DNA from: an uncultured Saprospiraceae bacterium
GTDB taxonomy: Bacteria; Bacteroidota; Bacteroidia; Chitinophagales; Saprospiraceae
Direction: 5' to 3'
DNA length: 64,000 bases
Assembly (NCBI GenBank): GCA_938015595.1
Contig: CALLPI010000010.1
Coordinates: 300,122 to 364,121, forward strand
Positions 49,082 to 58,993 of the stretch are shown in pieces. Each line of letters opens with the position of its first letter. Within the stretch, counting starts at the first letter, position 1. The position numbers and the translations under genes were made by a program. A model generated the notes under the pieces. That model saw only the letters and a program-made list of their open reading frames with translations. It was not told the DNA's origin and searched no databases.

Positions 49082-50209
49082 ATGAAAAAATTTTTCACGC
49101 TTGTCGTCTGCCTCGTTGTTTCCGTGGGGGTAAGTTGGGGGCAGACGCAATTGTACATTCAAAATTTTGGAATAGTTGACGATGCGCCTTTGCCCTCAGA
49201 TTGGAACGCAAATGTTAGCAGTCCAATCCTGCAGATTTTAACCTCTACCGCTCCGCCTGGCGGCGGCGCTAATCTATCGGTGAAAAATTGTACTCCCGCT
49301 GGAGATTACAGAGAATTTGGCGTAACAGGTATTTCTTCCTCAGGTTATACAGGAATATCGGTGCGATTTCAGCATCGCAAAACCAGTTGCTTTACACCCT
49401 CAGTGACTTTAGAATGGAGCAGCGACGGAGTCAATTGGAATACTGTTTCAGCATACAACAGCGGTACTGCGACTACTACATGGGCTTATGTCGGGTGGTT
49501 CTCTTTGGGCTCAGGCGCGGATAATCAGCCGAATCTAAGATTTAGGTTTTCGTTCACAACTGTAAACCCCGGCGGAGGTTGTTCTGGGGGTTTCTCAAGT
49601 TGTGCCACTACAGCCCCAGGCAACTTCCGTATAGACGATTTCGAGGTGCAGGCAGATTTTGTGCTCCCCGTCGAGCTCCTCTCTTTCAATGCCGAAAAGC
49701 GCGGCCGGACCGCCAGGCTCGAATGGCGCACCGCCACGGAGAAGGACAACGACTATTTTGAGATTGAGCGCAGCGCCGACGGGACCGCGTTTGCTTCCGT
49801 CGGACGGGTAAAGGGCGCAGGCACGACACAGATCCCGCAAGCCTACGCATTCGACGACCTCGATCCGCGGCCCGGTGTCAACTACTACCGCCTGCGTCAG
49901 ACAGACTACGACGGCGCGTCGGAGTACAGCCCGGTGGTCAGCCTGCGCATGGACGGCCCCGAATATGTCATCTCGCCCATGCCTGTGAGCGGCACAGCCC
50001 GCGTAGCGTTCGACAAACCGACGGAGTCGGACACCTATTGGCAGGTGTTTGCAAGCGACGGGGCGCTGCTGCGCGCCGGTCAGGTTGGGGTGGGAGAGCA
50101 GGGCTTCGAGTTCGACCTGAACGCCCTGCCTGCGGGCGTGTATATCCTCCGGATGGAGCAGGCCAATTGGGCTAAGAGCGAGCGCATATTCAAGACGACG
50201 CTCCGCTAA
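49082..50209 (+). CDS. Secreted protein with T9SS type A sorting domain
   Basis: MKKFFTLVVCLVVSVGVSWGQTQ signal; VELLSFNAEKRGRTARLEWRTATEKDNDYFEIERSADG; C-terminus LPAGVYILRMEQANWAKSERIFKT. Confidence 0.88.
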   Translation: MKKFFTLVVCLVVSVGVSWGQTQLYIQNFGIVDDAPLPSDWNANVSSPILQILTSTAPPGGGANLSVKNCTPAGDYREFGVTGISSSGYTGISVRFQHRKTSCFTPSVTLEWSSDGVNWNTVSAYNSGTATTTWAYVGWFSLGSGADNQPNLRFRFSFTTVNPGGGCSGGFSSCATTAPGNFRIDDFEVQADFVLPVELLSFNAEKRGRTARLEWRTATEKDNDYFEIERSADGTAFASVGRVKGAGTTQIPQAYAFDDLDPRPGVNYYRLRQTDYDGASEYSPVVSLRMDGPEYVISPMPVSGTARVAFDKPTESDTYWQVFASDGALLRAGQVGVGEQGFEFDLNALPAGVYILRMEQANWAKSERIFKTTLR

Positions 50210-50252
50210 ACTTCGTGTACAAGCGTTCAGGCAGCGCTACCTTGCCAGACCG

Positions 50253-50294
50253 CAGATGCCGTATCTTCAAGAGGGGATACGGCATCTGTTTTTT
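50253..50294 (+). terminator. Rho-independent terminator
   Basis: Perfect 13-bp inverted repeat cagatgccgtatc (50253-50265) / gatacggcatctg (50276-50288), 10-nt loop, then T6; 44 nt after the stop at 50209. Confidence 0.9.
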
Positions 50295-50824
50295 GGGGAG
50301 GATAAATCCTGCGCGCGCAGCGCTTTCAGATCAACCGAAGCCCTGTCGGCCGCTGAAGAGGCGGGCCGCTGAAATACATGCAGCGAGAAGAACTTTTTGT
50401 CAGTACATTTGCAGTCGAATGGTAGTCTTCTTCAACTTGGCGCCCAAGTCTTACTCGAAAAATGCTGTCCTGCAAGAGGAGTACAGGCGCGCGTCTGATA
50501 AGGGCTACATGCTAATGCAAGTGCAGTGAAACAGATGTGGGGAGGTTTTTATGGATGCTGTAAAACCCAATTTTATGAAGAGCGCGCACCTTTCTGCTTC
50601 TCATATGCATAGCCTGTGCGTCACTTTTGTCAAAGTGACAAAGTTGCTATGGCAAGCACTGAACCACCTCCTCAAAAACCTGCGCCTCATTGGCAGGAGC
50701 TATAGCTCCGGCGTCATAAGAACAGAGCCCTGGAGCTCAGATAGCCTTTCTATTATTGCTGAGCTATTCAGCCAGAGCAAGTCATGTAAGGCGGCTCGGC
50801 AAATAATTTGAATTGTTCTAGCAC

Positions 50825-52246
50825 ATGAGATCACCACGACAACGCCATGCAACGAAGTATTCCGGCAGCCCCACCGCAGCCATGCAAAGCCATTTTTGGG
50901 CTGCTATGGCGCTGTGCTTGTCTCTGGCGGCCTGCAAATCTGCCCCCAAACCTACCCGGCCTATGGAACAATACGATACCCTACCCAGTATGGAGCAGGT
51001 TTCCACTATTCGCATTCCGGTACGCATCAACATACGAGATGTGGAGCGCTCCATCAATGAGCAGTTAGAAGGCATCATCTTTGAAGACAAAGACCCCGAT
51101 GATGGTGATAATCTAGCCTTGCGGGTGGAGAAGAAGGATTACATCTCGCTGGCCGTATCTGGGCGCGACCTCCAGTATCACGTACCAGTGAGCCTTTGGT
51201 TCAGATACAAGGCAGGTTTTACCTACCTTACCGGTACAGCTGAGATAGCCATCCAGTTTCGCACCGTATTTGACATTGGTACCGACTGGCAGTTGCAGAC
51301 CCAAACCGCAATCGAAAGCTACGAATGGCTGCGCAAGCCACGCCTGCAAGTGGGCGCCATCCAGATTCCCATCGGGTTTATTGGCGACATGGTAGTCAAC
51401 AACAGCCGAAATACCATCACGGCGGCTATTGACCGGCTGGCTAAAGAACAACTCAACCTTCGCACCCAGGTAGAAGAAGCCTGGAAGCGCATGTTTGAGC
51501 CCGAACTCCTCTCACCTGAGTACCGCGCCTGGCTGCTCATTAACCCCGAAACCATTGCCATCACGCCGCTAGAATATACGCCTCAATCCATTGCAGCCAC
51601 TATACTGATTTCATCCAGGCCGCGCCTGCACATAGGCCGCGCGCCACAAGCGCTCTCTGCCCTACCCTTGCCACCCCGACAGTTTTCTGACTCGCCGCTC
51701 AAAGACTTCGCCATTTACCTCCATGCTGAAGTACCCTACCAGGAAGCCGAGCGCATTGCCCGCGAACAACTCAATGGCGAAACCTTTTCGTCTGGCAGTC
51801 GAAGCGTAACAGTACAAGACGTAGAGCTCTATGGCAAGGGCAACGTCCTTATTGTGCACACCCGCCTAAGCGGAAGCTTCAATGGCAGCGTTTATCTGGA
51901 GGGGCGGCCTTATTATAACCCCTTGCGCAACTCCATTGATATCAAAGACTTGAGCTTTACAGTGGACACCCAGAACTTCCTGCACAAAACTGCCGCCTGG
52001 CTTCTTAAAAGCAACCTCAAGCGCGCCCTGCAAGACAATATGGATTTTCTGCTGGACTACAATCTCAAGGAACTGGAAACAGAACTACAAAAGCAACTCA
52101 GGCACTACCCCGTAGCTCCAGGCATTCACCTGGAGGGGCAGCTCAGCCAACTGCAAATTCAGAATGCCTACATAACGCCAGAGGGCATCAGGGTGCAGGT
52201 AGGGCTACGCGGCCAAGTGGAGGTATTTGTAAGCGGGCTGAATTGA
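50825..52246 (+). CDS. DUF4403-like lipoprotein
   Basis: LSLAACKSAPKPT lipobox; STIRIPVRINIRDVERSINEQL; paired beta-rich lipid-binding-like halves. Confidence 0.8.
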   Translation: MRSPRQRHATKYSGSPTAAMQSHFWAAMALCLSLAACKSAPKPTRPMEQYDTLPSMEQVSTIRIPVRINIRDVERSINEQLEGIIFEDKDPDDGDNLALRVEKKDYISLAVSGRDLQYHVPVSLWFRYKAGFTYLTGTAEIAIQFRTVFDIGTDWQLQTQTAIESYEWLRKPRLQVGAIQIPIGFIGDMVVNNSRNTITAAIDRLAKEQLNLRTQVEEAWKRMFEPELLSPEYRAWLLINPETIAITPLEYTPQSIAATILISSRPRLHIGRAPQALSALPLPPRQFSDSPLKDFAIYLHAEVPYQEAERIAREQLNGETFSSGSRSVTVQDVELYGKGNVLIVHTRLSGSFNGSVYLEGRPYYNPLRNSIDIKDLSFTVDTQNFLHKTAAWLLKSNLKRALQDNMDFLLDYNLKELETELQKQLRHYPVAPGIHLEGQLSQLQIQNAYITPEGIRVQVGLRGQVEVFVSGLN

Positions 52247-52444
52247 TGCACCTGAGTGCCCCTACAAGCTCATCTCGACAATATACTGCGCTCATTCACC
52301 TGCAAAACTTTGCTTCAATTAGCCAATATTGATGCTATTTTAACCTAGACAGCCAATTATGGCTTTTTTCTCGTTAATTTTGCGTTGAACACGTGAAGCA
52401 CGTGCCTTTTACCCGGTGTATGAATCCTTCGAAAATCTGAAGTT

Positions 52445-53311
52445 ATGAAAGCTACCTTGGAGAAAATAGAGCCGGTATTTGGCAATTCCTTTACTATACG
52501 CAAGTTTACGGATATCAACTACCTGAGCAAACCGTATTGGCACTTCCACCCAGAGTACGAAATCGTTTACATATCCAACGGGAGGGGCAAGCGCCACATC
52601 GGCGAGCACGTATCCTTTTACGAACAGGGTGATCTCATCTTTCTTGGCCCCAACATGCCGCATTTTGGCTTTTCGGAAGAACTCTACGACGAGCATGTAG
52701 AAATTGTAGTACAAATGCGGGAAGACTTCCTGGGCGCTGACTTCTTGCACCGCCCAGAGTTGAGTGCTATTCGCCAGCTGTTTGAACGGGCGCACCTGGG
52801 CATTACCTTCCATGGTGAAACCAAACATCGCATCGGCGAGCGCCTCGTCAGGCTGGTAGAGCACAACGGCTTTGACCGCATGATGCAGTTGCTTTATATT
52901 TTGCAAGATTTGGCACACTCACAAGAATATACCTTGCTCAATGCCGGAGGGTTTGCGCTGGAGGTCAATGCTCAAGACCATGAACGCATGCGTAGCATCT
53001 ATGAGTTTGTGGACGACAACTTCCACCGGCACATTGCCCTGGAGGAAGTAGCCCAGCTCATAAGCATGACCGTACCGGCGTTTTGCCGGTACTTCAAACG
53101 ACTGACCAACAAAACCTTTACCCAGTTTGTGAACGAATACCGCATCGCACACGCCTGCCGAATGCTAGCTGATGAACATCTCAGCATCTCCGCAGTGAGC
53201 TACGAGAGCGGCTTCAACAACCTATCACACTTCAACAAGTTGTTCCGGCATATCACTGGCCTCAGCCCACGCGACTACCGACGCTCCTTGCGCAAGGTGG
53301 TCAGCGCCTGA
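52445..53311 (+). CDS. AraC-family transcriptional regulator
   Basis: N-terminal cupin (HFHPEYEIVYISNGRGKRHIGEH); C-terminal double HTH (ALEEVAQLISMTVPAFCRYFKRLTNKTFTQFVNEYRIAHACRMLADEHLSISAVSYESGFNNLSHFNKLFRHITGLSPRDYR). Confidence 0.96.
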   Translation: MKATLEKIEPVFGNSFTIRKFTDINYLSKPYWHFHPEYEIVYISNGRGKRHIGEHVSFYEQGDLIFLGPNMPHFGFSEELYDEHVEIVVQMREDFLGADFLHRPELSAIRQLFERAHLGITFHGETKHRIGERLVRLVEHNGFDRMMQLLYILQDLAHSQEYTLLNAGGFALEVNAQDHERMRSIYEFVDDNFHRHIALEEVAQLISMTVPAFCRYFKRLTNKTFTQFVNEYRIAHACRMLADEHLSISAVSYESGFNNLSHFNKLFRHITGLSPRDYRRSLRKVVSA

Positions 53312-53319
53312 GTTACAGG

Positions 53320-54522
53320 CTATTTCAATTTGAGGATCTTGATCTCCACGCGTTGGTTTTTGCGGCGGCCTTCCACTGTGGCATTAGTATCAATGGGCAT
53401 GCGCTTGCCGTAGCCCTTGTATTGCAAGCGAGAAGCTGATATACCCTTGGCAATAAGGTAGTCATACACTGCTTTGGCGCGGGCAGTGGAGAGGTCATCA
53501 CAGTACTTGTCGGGCGGCAGACTATTGGTATGGCCGCCAATCTCGACTGCCACATCTGGGTTTTTCGTCATGAAGGTGTAGAGTTCATGCAGTACAGGCA
53601 ATGAGCTTTCCAATATTACGGCACTATCGGCTTTGAAATATAGGCGATCAATGCGGATGGTTTGGCCTTCTTTGAGGTCGGCACTGCGCAAGTTTGCAAT
53701 AGAACCTTCGCCCACAGCAGGTTTCGCCGGCGCATCATTGACAGGAGGCGCCGGAGGCAGGGTGGGTTTGGGCGAAGTAGTATCGCCAGTGCGCGGGGTA
53801 GTGGGTATATTAGGCTTGGTAGCAGGAGGAGTGGTAGTTGTATTGGGCTTGGCAGGCGGCGCCTCTGCTACGGGCATTTCCTCTACGGGTTTATCACAGG
53901 GTATGGGTTTGATTTCAGATAGGTTGTCCACCAGTACATTGCCGTTGTAGGGGAAAAGCACCGGCGTGTTGTAAAATGCCTCGAGCGTAATGTGGGTGTA
54001 GTTGGCAATTGGCTCCAGTTTGAAGGTGTATTCGAGCCAGCGGTGACTAATGATGGGTTTGGTCTCGGCCAGTAGGTACTGCTTATCGCAGGCGCTGAAG
54101 CCGCCCCAGATGCGAAGTTTGGCAGGTGTGACAAAATTAGCTGAGTCCCTGGATTCTATGGAAACTGGGCTGAGATAAAACTCTGCACGACACAAGTACA
54201 TGCTGAACTCGTAGCACTTGTCCTTTTCCAGTGGCCGGCTCAGGCGCTGAGACACTGATTCCCAGGTTTCCTTTTTGCGTACCACCATGCCCAGGTAAGT
54301 ATTACCGTGCTGAGCGGGCTTGGTAACGCCCCAAAAACCGGGCTGTACATCAGGGGCAGACTCAGTGATCGGGCCACAATCCGTCCAGCCGATGGGCGTT
54401 CGGCTATGCTGTGGCATATCTTCGAAGGATGGATTAGTCAGATAAATAGATCCAGATTGTGCCATCAAGCCGTATGCTGCCCACCAGCAGCCAAGCAGAG
54501 CCCAAAAGGAACGAGTAGTCAT
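53320..54522 (-). CDS. OmpA-family protein with N-terminal ligand-binding-like domain and Pro/Thr-rich linker
   Basis: Linker PPAKPNTTTTPPATKPNIPTTPRTGDTTSPKPTLPPAPP; OmpA core FMTKNPDVAVEIGGHTNSLPPDKYCDDLSTARAKAVYDYLIAKGISASRLQYKGYGKRMPI. Confidence 0.93.
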   Translation of the reverse strand: MTTRSFWALLGCWWAAYGLMAQSGSIYLTNPSFEDMPQHSRTPIGWTDCGPITESAPDVQPGFWGVTKPAQHGNTYLGMVVRKKETWESVSQRLSRPLEKDKCYEFSMYLCRAEFYLSPVSIESRDSANFVTPAKLRIWGGFSACDKQYLLAETKPIISHRWLEYTFKLEPIANYTHITLEAFYNTPVLFPYNGNVLVDNLSEIKPIPCDKPVEEMPVAEAPPAKPNTTTTPPATKPNIPTTPRTGDTTSPKPTLPPAPPVNDAPAKPAVGEGSIANLRSADLKEGQTIRIDRLYFKADSAVILESSLPVLHELYTFMTKNPDVAVEIGGHTNSLPPDKYCDDLSTARAKAVYDYLIAKGISASRLQYKGYGKRMPIDTNATVEGRRKNQRVEIKILKLK

Positions 54523-54645
54523 TCTGAGATAGTATATTTACTGAAATTCAAGGCATACAACGAATAAACACCCTGTGTTGGTTTACCAAAGGCGTTTTTT
54601 GCGTGTGAAAAAACAATAAGAAACATGCCAGGGTTGCGCTTCAAC

Positions 54646-55872
54646 TCACACAAAAGCATTGAGCCCTGTGACATCCATACCGGTGATGAGCAAGTGAATG
54701 TCGTGTGTACCCTCGTATGTGAGCACGGTCTCTAAGTTCATCATGTGCCGCATGACGGGATACTCGTTGGTAATGCCCATGCCGCCATGAATTTGTCGGG
54801 CCTCACGCGCCACCTCGAGTGCCATCATCACATTGTTGCGCTTGGCCATAGAGATTTGGGCTGGAGTAGCCCTGCCTTCATTGGCCAACACGCCCAGGCG
54901 CCAGACAAGCAGTTGTGCTTTGGTGATTTCGGTAATCATTTCGGCCAGTTTCTTTTGGATAAGCTGGAACTGCCCGATGGGTTTGCCAAACTGTATGCGC
55001 TCCTGGGAGTAGCGCAACGCTGAATCGTAGCAGTCCAGCGCTGCCCCGATAGCCCCCCAGGCTATACCATAACGCGCTTTAGAAAGGCAAGAAAGCGGTC
55101 CTTTCAACCCCTGGATATTGGGTAATACGTGGCTCTTGGGCACGCGCACATCTTCGAATACCAGCTCGCCGGTGATGGAAGCGCGCAACGACCACTTACC
55201 CTTAATTTCGGGCGCAGAAAAGCCTTTCATGTCCTTTTCTACGATGAGGCCACGTACAATGCCTTGCTCATCTTTGGCCCACACTATGGCAATGTCGGCT
55301 ACAGGAGAGTTCGTGATCCACATTTTGGCACCGTTGAGGATATAGGCGTCGCCGTCATCTTTGATATGGGTGACCATACCGCCAGGATTAGAGCCATGGT
55401 CAGGCTCAGTCAAGCCAAAGCAGCCGATAAATTCGCCGCTACCCAACTTGGGCAGATACTTGCGGCGCTGCTCTTCAGAGCCATATTTGTAGATAGGATA
55501 CATGACTAAAGACCCCTGCACTGAGGCCATAGAGCGCACGCCGGAGTCGCCCCTTTCCAGTTCTTGCATGATCACGCCGTAGGCAATTTCATCCATGCCG
55601 CCGCCGCCATACTCCACGGGCAGGCTGGGTCCAAACGCCCCAATCTCTGCTAAGCCCTTGAACAAGTGCGTAGGGCACTGGGCTTTATCGGCGTATGCTT
55701 CAATGATGGGCGTCACTTCTTGCTTGACCCAGGCGCGCACAGCTTCACGAGCTAGCAGGTGATCCTGGCTTAGCAGTTCGTCCACGAGGTAATAATCATG
55801 CCCCTGATAGCGGTCTTCTTTGGCTCGCTTGGCAATGGCCAGGCCGTTGCTGTTATCTTGCATGTCGCGCAT
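54646..55872 (-). CDS. Acyl-CoA dehydrogenase, glutaryl-CoA dehydrogenase-like
   Basis: GAFGPSLPVEYGGGGMDEIAYG, GCFGLTEPDHGSNPGGM, KMWITNSPVADIAIVWAK, RQIHGGMGITNEYPVMRHMMNLETVLTYEGTHDIHLLI. Confidence 0.92.
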   Translation of the reverse strand: MRDMQDNSNGLAIAKRAKEDRYQGHDYYLVDELLSQDHLLAREAVRAWVKQEVTPIIEAYADKAQCPTHLFKGLAEIGAFGPSLPVEYGGGGMDEIAYGVIMQELERGDSGVRSMASVQGSLVMYPIYKYGSEEQRRKYLPKLGSGEFIGCFGLTEPDHGSNPGGMVTHIKDDGDAYILNGAKMWITNSPVADIAIVWAKDEQGIVRGLIVEKDMKGFSAPEIKGKWSLRASITGELVFEDVRVPKSHVLPNIQGLKGPLSCLSKARYGIAWGAIGAALDCYDSALRYSQERIQFGKPIGQFQLIQKKLAEMITEITKAQLLVWRLGVLANEGRATPAQISMAKRNNVMMALEVAREARQIHGGMGITNEYPVMRHMMNLETVLTYEGTHDIHLLITGMDVTGLNAFV

Positions 55873-55962
55873 TCATTTAATGAGAAAAACAGACTGCAAA
55901 GTTAGTGCTTTTGACAATGCTCACACAAAAAACATTTGGCGTTCGTAGTTGTTGCCATAAAT

Positions 55963-56358
55963 ATGGAATACATTGTTCTGTACGACGGCGTCTGCAACCT
56001 GTGCAACCGCTTGGTCCAATTCATCCTGCTACACGACTCACGAGGCCGCTTTCGCTTTGCCGCACAACAGTCAGCGCTAGGGCAGGTACTATTGCGGCAG
56101 CATGGGCTTTCTACTAACCAGATGCGCACAGTAGTGCTCTTAGAAGGCACTCGTGCCTACACCCACAGCGACGCAGCCCTACGCATAGCCCGACACCTGA
56201 GCGGCTGGTGGCCGCTGTGCTATTGGATAGGTGGGCTCGTGCCAAAATTTTTCAGAGATGCCGTGTACGAATTTATTGCCGCGCATCGCTATCGCTGGTT
56301 TGGTCGTTCCGAAACCTGCCTGCTACCCCGGCCAGAGTGGCGCACTCGGTTTTTGTAG
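55963..56358 (+). CDS. Thiol-disulfide oxidoreductase, DCC family
   Basis: MEYIVLYDGVCNLCNRLVQFILLHDSRGRFRFAAQQSALGQ...; start moved to Met10. Confidence 0.9.
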   Translation: MEYIVLYDGVCNLCNRLVQFILLHDSRGRFRFAAQQSALGQVLLRQHGLSTNQMRTVVLLEGTRAYTHSDAALRIARHLSGWWPLCYWIGGLVPKFFRDAVYEFIAAHRYRWFGRSETCLLPRPEWRTRFL

Positions 56359-56462
56359 GGCTATGTCCGCGCTGGTACCTACAGAGCGGTCTGCATCAAT
56401 GAGCAAGCCCCGGCCCTGAAATCGTAGTTACAAATACTGATATCCATAAGTTCCTCTGGTTC

Positions 56463-56711
56463 TTACCCTGCACGGTCGTAGCGCGTGCTCAGCATGGACG
56501 CCAGCAAACTCCTGCCAAAGCGCCATGGTTGTATCAAGAACAAACGCGGCAGTTGCTGCTCAACGATATGAGTAATGAAGCATATTTTTTTATGTGTAGT
56601 AATCCCCTTGCTGTCACAAGTATTGGCAATCGCTGAGGGCATAAGGTGGTGTAGTGGCTTTTCAGATAGTTTGCATATGTCGAAAAAAAGCCATCTTTGT
56701 ACGCTATGCAC
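56463..56711 (-). pseudogene. Possible fragment of an AAA-ATPase-like / PD-(D/E)XK family protein
   Basis: ITHIVEQQLPRLFLIQPWRFGRSLLASMLSTRYDRAG resembles the FL.RPRRFGKSL..SMLE.YYD P-loop region of AAA-ATPase-like (PF09820-type) proteins; ends abruptly, no downstream domain in frame. Confidence 0.45.
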
Positions 56712-57854
56712 TACGAGCTGAGTTTTTGGGAATACGATACTTTTTTAAAGCGCCTGGATGTGGTGGTGCTGGGCAGCGGCATTGTAGGGCTTAGCGCTGC
56801 TGTACGTCTCAAGGAACTTGCGCCATCGCTCCATGTAGCCATATGGGAACGCGGCCCCCTACCCATAGGCGCCAGCACGCGCAATGCCGGTTTTGCTTGC
56901 TTTGGCAGTATGTCCGAACTACTAGACGACCTGCAGCACCAACCGGAAGATGCCGTGTGGCACCTAGTAGAAAAGCGATGGCATGGGCTGCAACGCCTAC
57001 GTAGCCGACTGGGCGACGCCGCTTTGGGTTATGAAGGGCTGGGCGGATACGAGATATTTACCCAAGCAAATGAGCACTCATACGAATACTGTCTGGAGCA
57101 CTTATCTACCTTCAATCAGATCGCTTCTGCCATCACAGGACACCCACAAACCTGGCAAATTGCAGATACCAATGCGTCCTACCTGAAACTCGGCAAAGTG
57201 CGCCACATTATTGCCAATACCTTGGAAGGGCAACTTCACACTGGCCGCATGATGCAGGCCTGGATGCGGTTAGCTCAAGAAAAAGGAGTAGTGCTGATGA
57301 ATGGCATAGACGTAACGCACATACTGCCGGATACTGATGGCGTAGTCTTGCAGGCTGCTGCCGGGTGGAGCATCAAAGTACCCCTCGTACTGGTGTGCGT
57401 CAATGGCTTTGCCCGTGCACTTCTGCCGGAACTGGCTGTTTTTCCGGCTCGCAACCAGGTGCTCATCACGCAGCCCGTTTCCAATTTGTGTCTTCGAGGA
57501 GCTTTCCACTATGACCGAGGATATTTTTACTTCCGCAATGTGGGGCCGGATCGCATATTGCTGGGTGGAGGCCGAAACCTGGCGCCGGAAGAAGAAGCTA
57601 CGGCAGAGTTTGGGACTACACCTTTGATACAGGAGGCCTTGCTGGATTTGCTGCGCAATGTCATTCTGCCCGGCCACAAGGTGGAGATAGCACAATGTTG
57701 GAGCGGCATTCTAGGAGTCGGCACAGAGAAAAAACCCATAGTGCAGCGCCTACACGAACGCTTGGCTGTAGCCGTGCGAATGGGTGGTATGGGAGTGGCC
57801 ATCGGTACGCTGGTGGGGGAAGAGGGGGCATGCTTGTTGCTAGATTCAGCGTAG
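56697..57854 (+). CDS. FAD-dependent oxidoreductase (DAO family)
   Basis: DVVVLGSGIVGLSAAVRLKEL, GASTRNAGFACFGS, YFYFRNVGPDRILLGGGRNL, GVGTEKKPIVQRLHERLAVAVRMGGMGVAIG. Confidence 0.92.
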   Translation: MYAMHYELSFWEYDTFLKRLDVVVLGSGIVGLSAAVRLKELAPSLHVAIWERGPLPIGASTRNAGFACFGSMSELLDDLQHQPEDAVWHLVEKRWHGLQRLRSRLGDAALGYEGLGGYEIFTQANEHSYEYCLEHLSTFNQIASAITGHPQTWQIADTNASYLKLGKVRHIIANTLEGQLHTGRMMQAWMRLAQEKGVVLMNGIDVTHILPDTDGVVLQAAAGWSIKVPLVLVCVNGFARALLPELAVFPARNQVLITQPVSNLCLRGAFHYDRGYFYFRNVGPDRILLGGGRNLAPEEEATAEFGTTPLIQEALLDLLRNVILPGHKVEIAQCWSGILGVGTEKKPIVQRLHERLAVAVRMGGMGVAIGTLVGEEGACLLLDSA

Positions 57855-58180
57855 AATTATCAAATTACTTTAAAGACAACCAACTTGACCTATGCGATTA
57901 ACCTTGTTTGCCTCCCCGCGCCTACTAAGGCAGCCTCTTCTTTGATGCCCCCGCATCAGTAAGGCCGATAACGCCGCCACTTGCTAGGGCATCTGCTACG
58001 ACGCACATCATCAGATGCGCCCACTCCTGTTGACTCTATAGATGATATTGCAGTAAGATTGGAGATCATTTGAATATTAGCGGAAGCGCTGTTAGCTTTG
58101 CGCAAGTGAATACATCCTGAATGCCAGGAGTGGCCGGTGAGTCGGCCGATCCTGGTCTTTACTCTATACAAAACCATCGT

Positions 58181-58993
58181 ATGAAAAAGATTCTTTTTCC
58201 CACCGACTGCTCTGCCGGCGCCAGACAGGGATTTACCTACGCCTGTGAGTTTGCCCGGCAAACCGGAGCTAAAATTGAAGTCATGAGCGTGTATCACTTG
58301 CCTGCTGCTGATGCCAGCAGCGTGCCGCCTGCCTATATTGAAACCATGATAGAAGAACGGCGCAAACAAGTAGAACGAAACCTGGCAGCCTTTGTAGCGG
58401 AACTCCCCGATGCTCCCATCTTGGGTATGCACGCCGACTACGGCATCTTCACCCATCAGGAAATCGTGGATGTAGCGGCAAAAGGTGAGCACGACCTCAT
58501 CATCATGGGTACGCGCGGTGCTACCAATCCAATGGATAAACTCCTTGGTAGTGTCACCACCCATACTATGATGCAAGCACCTTGCCCGGTGCTGGCTATT
58601 CCGGCACAAGCTCAATGGAAAGGCATCCGCCACATTGCCTACGCTACCGATTTTCAGCCTTCTGACGTACATGCCGTAGCACAACTGGCGGAGTTAGCCC
58701 AAACGCTGGATGCCCAGCTACACTTTGTGCATATTCACACCGCCGCACACGACGATATATCAATACAGACTATGACTTCGCTGGAGCACTACCCCACGGC
58801 ATTTACTGACTTTACCATCGTACGTCATGCCTCCGTTATGGAAGGACTAGAGAGCTACCTTCAGGAATACAGCATTGACCTGCTGGCGCTGTTCATTCCG
58901 CGCCGGCGCATCTGGGAGCGCCTGTTTCACAGCAGTTTCAGTCGCCAGATGGCCTTTCATACTCAGTTGCCTTTACTCACTTTCAGAGCCTAA
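58181..58993 (+). CDS. Universal stress protein, tandem UspA-like domains
   Basis: MKKILFPTDCSAGARQGFTYACEFA, LIIMGTRGATNPMDKLLGSVTTHTMMQAPCPVLAIP; start moved to Met21. Confidence 0.9.
   Translation: MKKILFPTDCSAGARQGFTYACEFARQTGAKIEVMSVYHLPAADASSVPPAYIETMIEERRKQVERNLAAFVAELPDAPILGMHADYGIFTHQEIVDVAAKGEHDLIIMGTRGATNPMDKLLGSVTTHTMMQAPCPVLAIPAQAQWKGIRHIAYATDFQPSDVHAVAQLAELAQTLDAQLHFVHIHTAAHDDISIQTMTSLEHYPTAFTDFTIVRHASVMEGLESYLQEYSIDLLALFIPRRRIWERLFHSSFSRQMAFHTQLPLLTFRA

Noticed and set aside
57956-58684. 242-aa minus-strand ORF antisense to the universal stress protein
   Set aside because: USP on the plus strand is convincing; the antisense frame has no domain.
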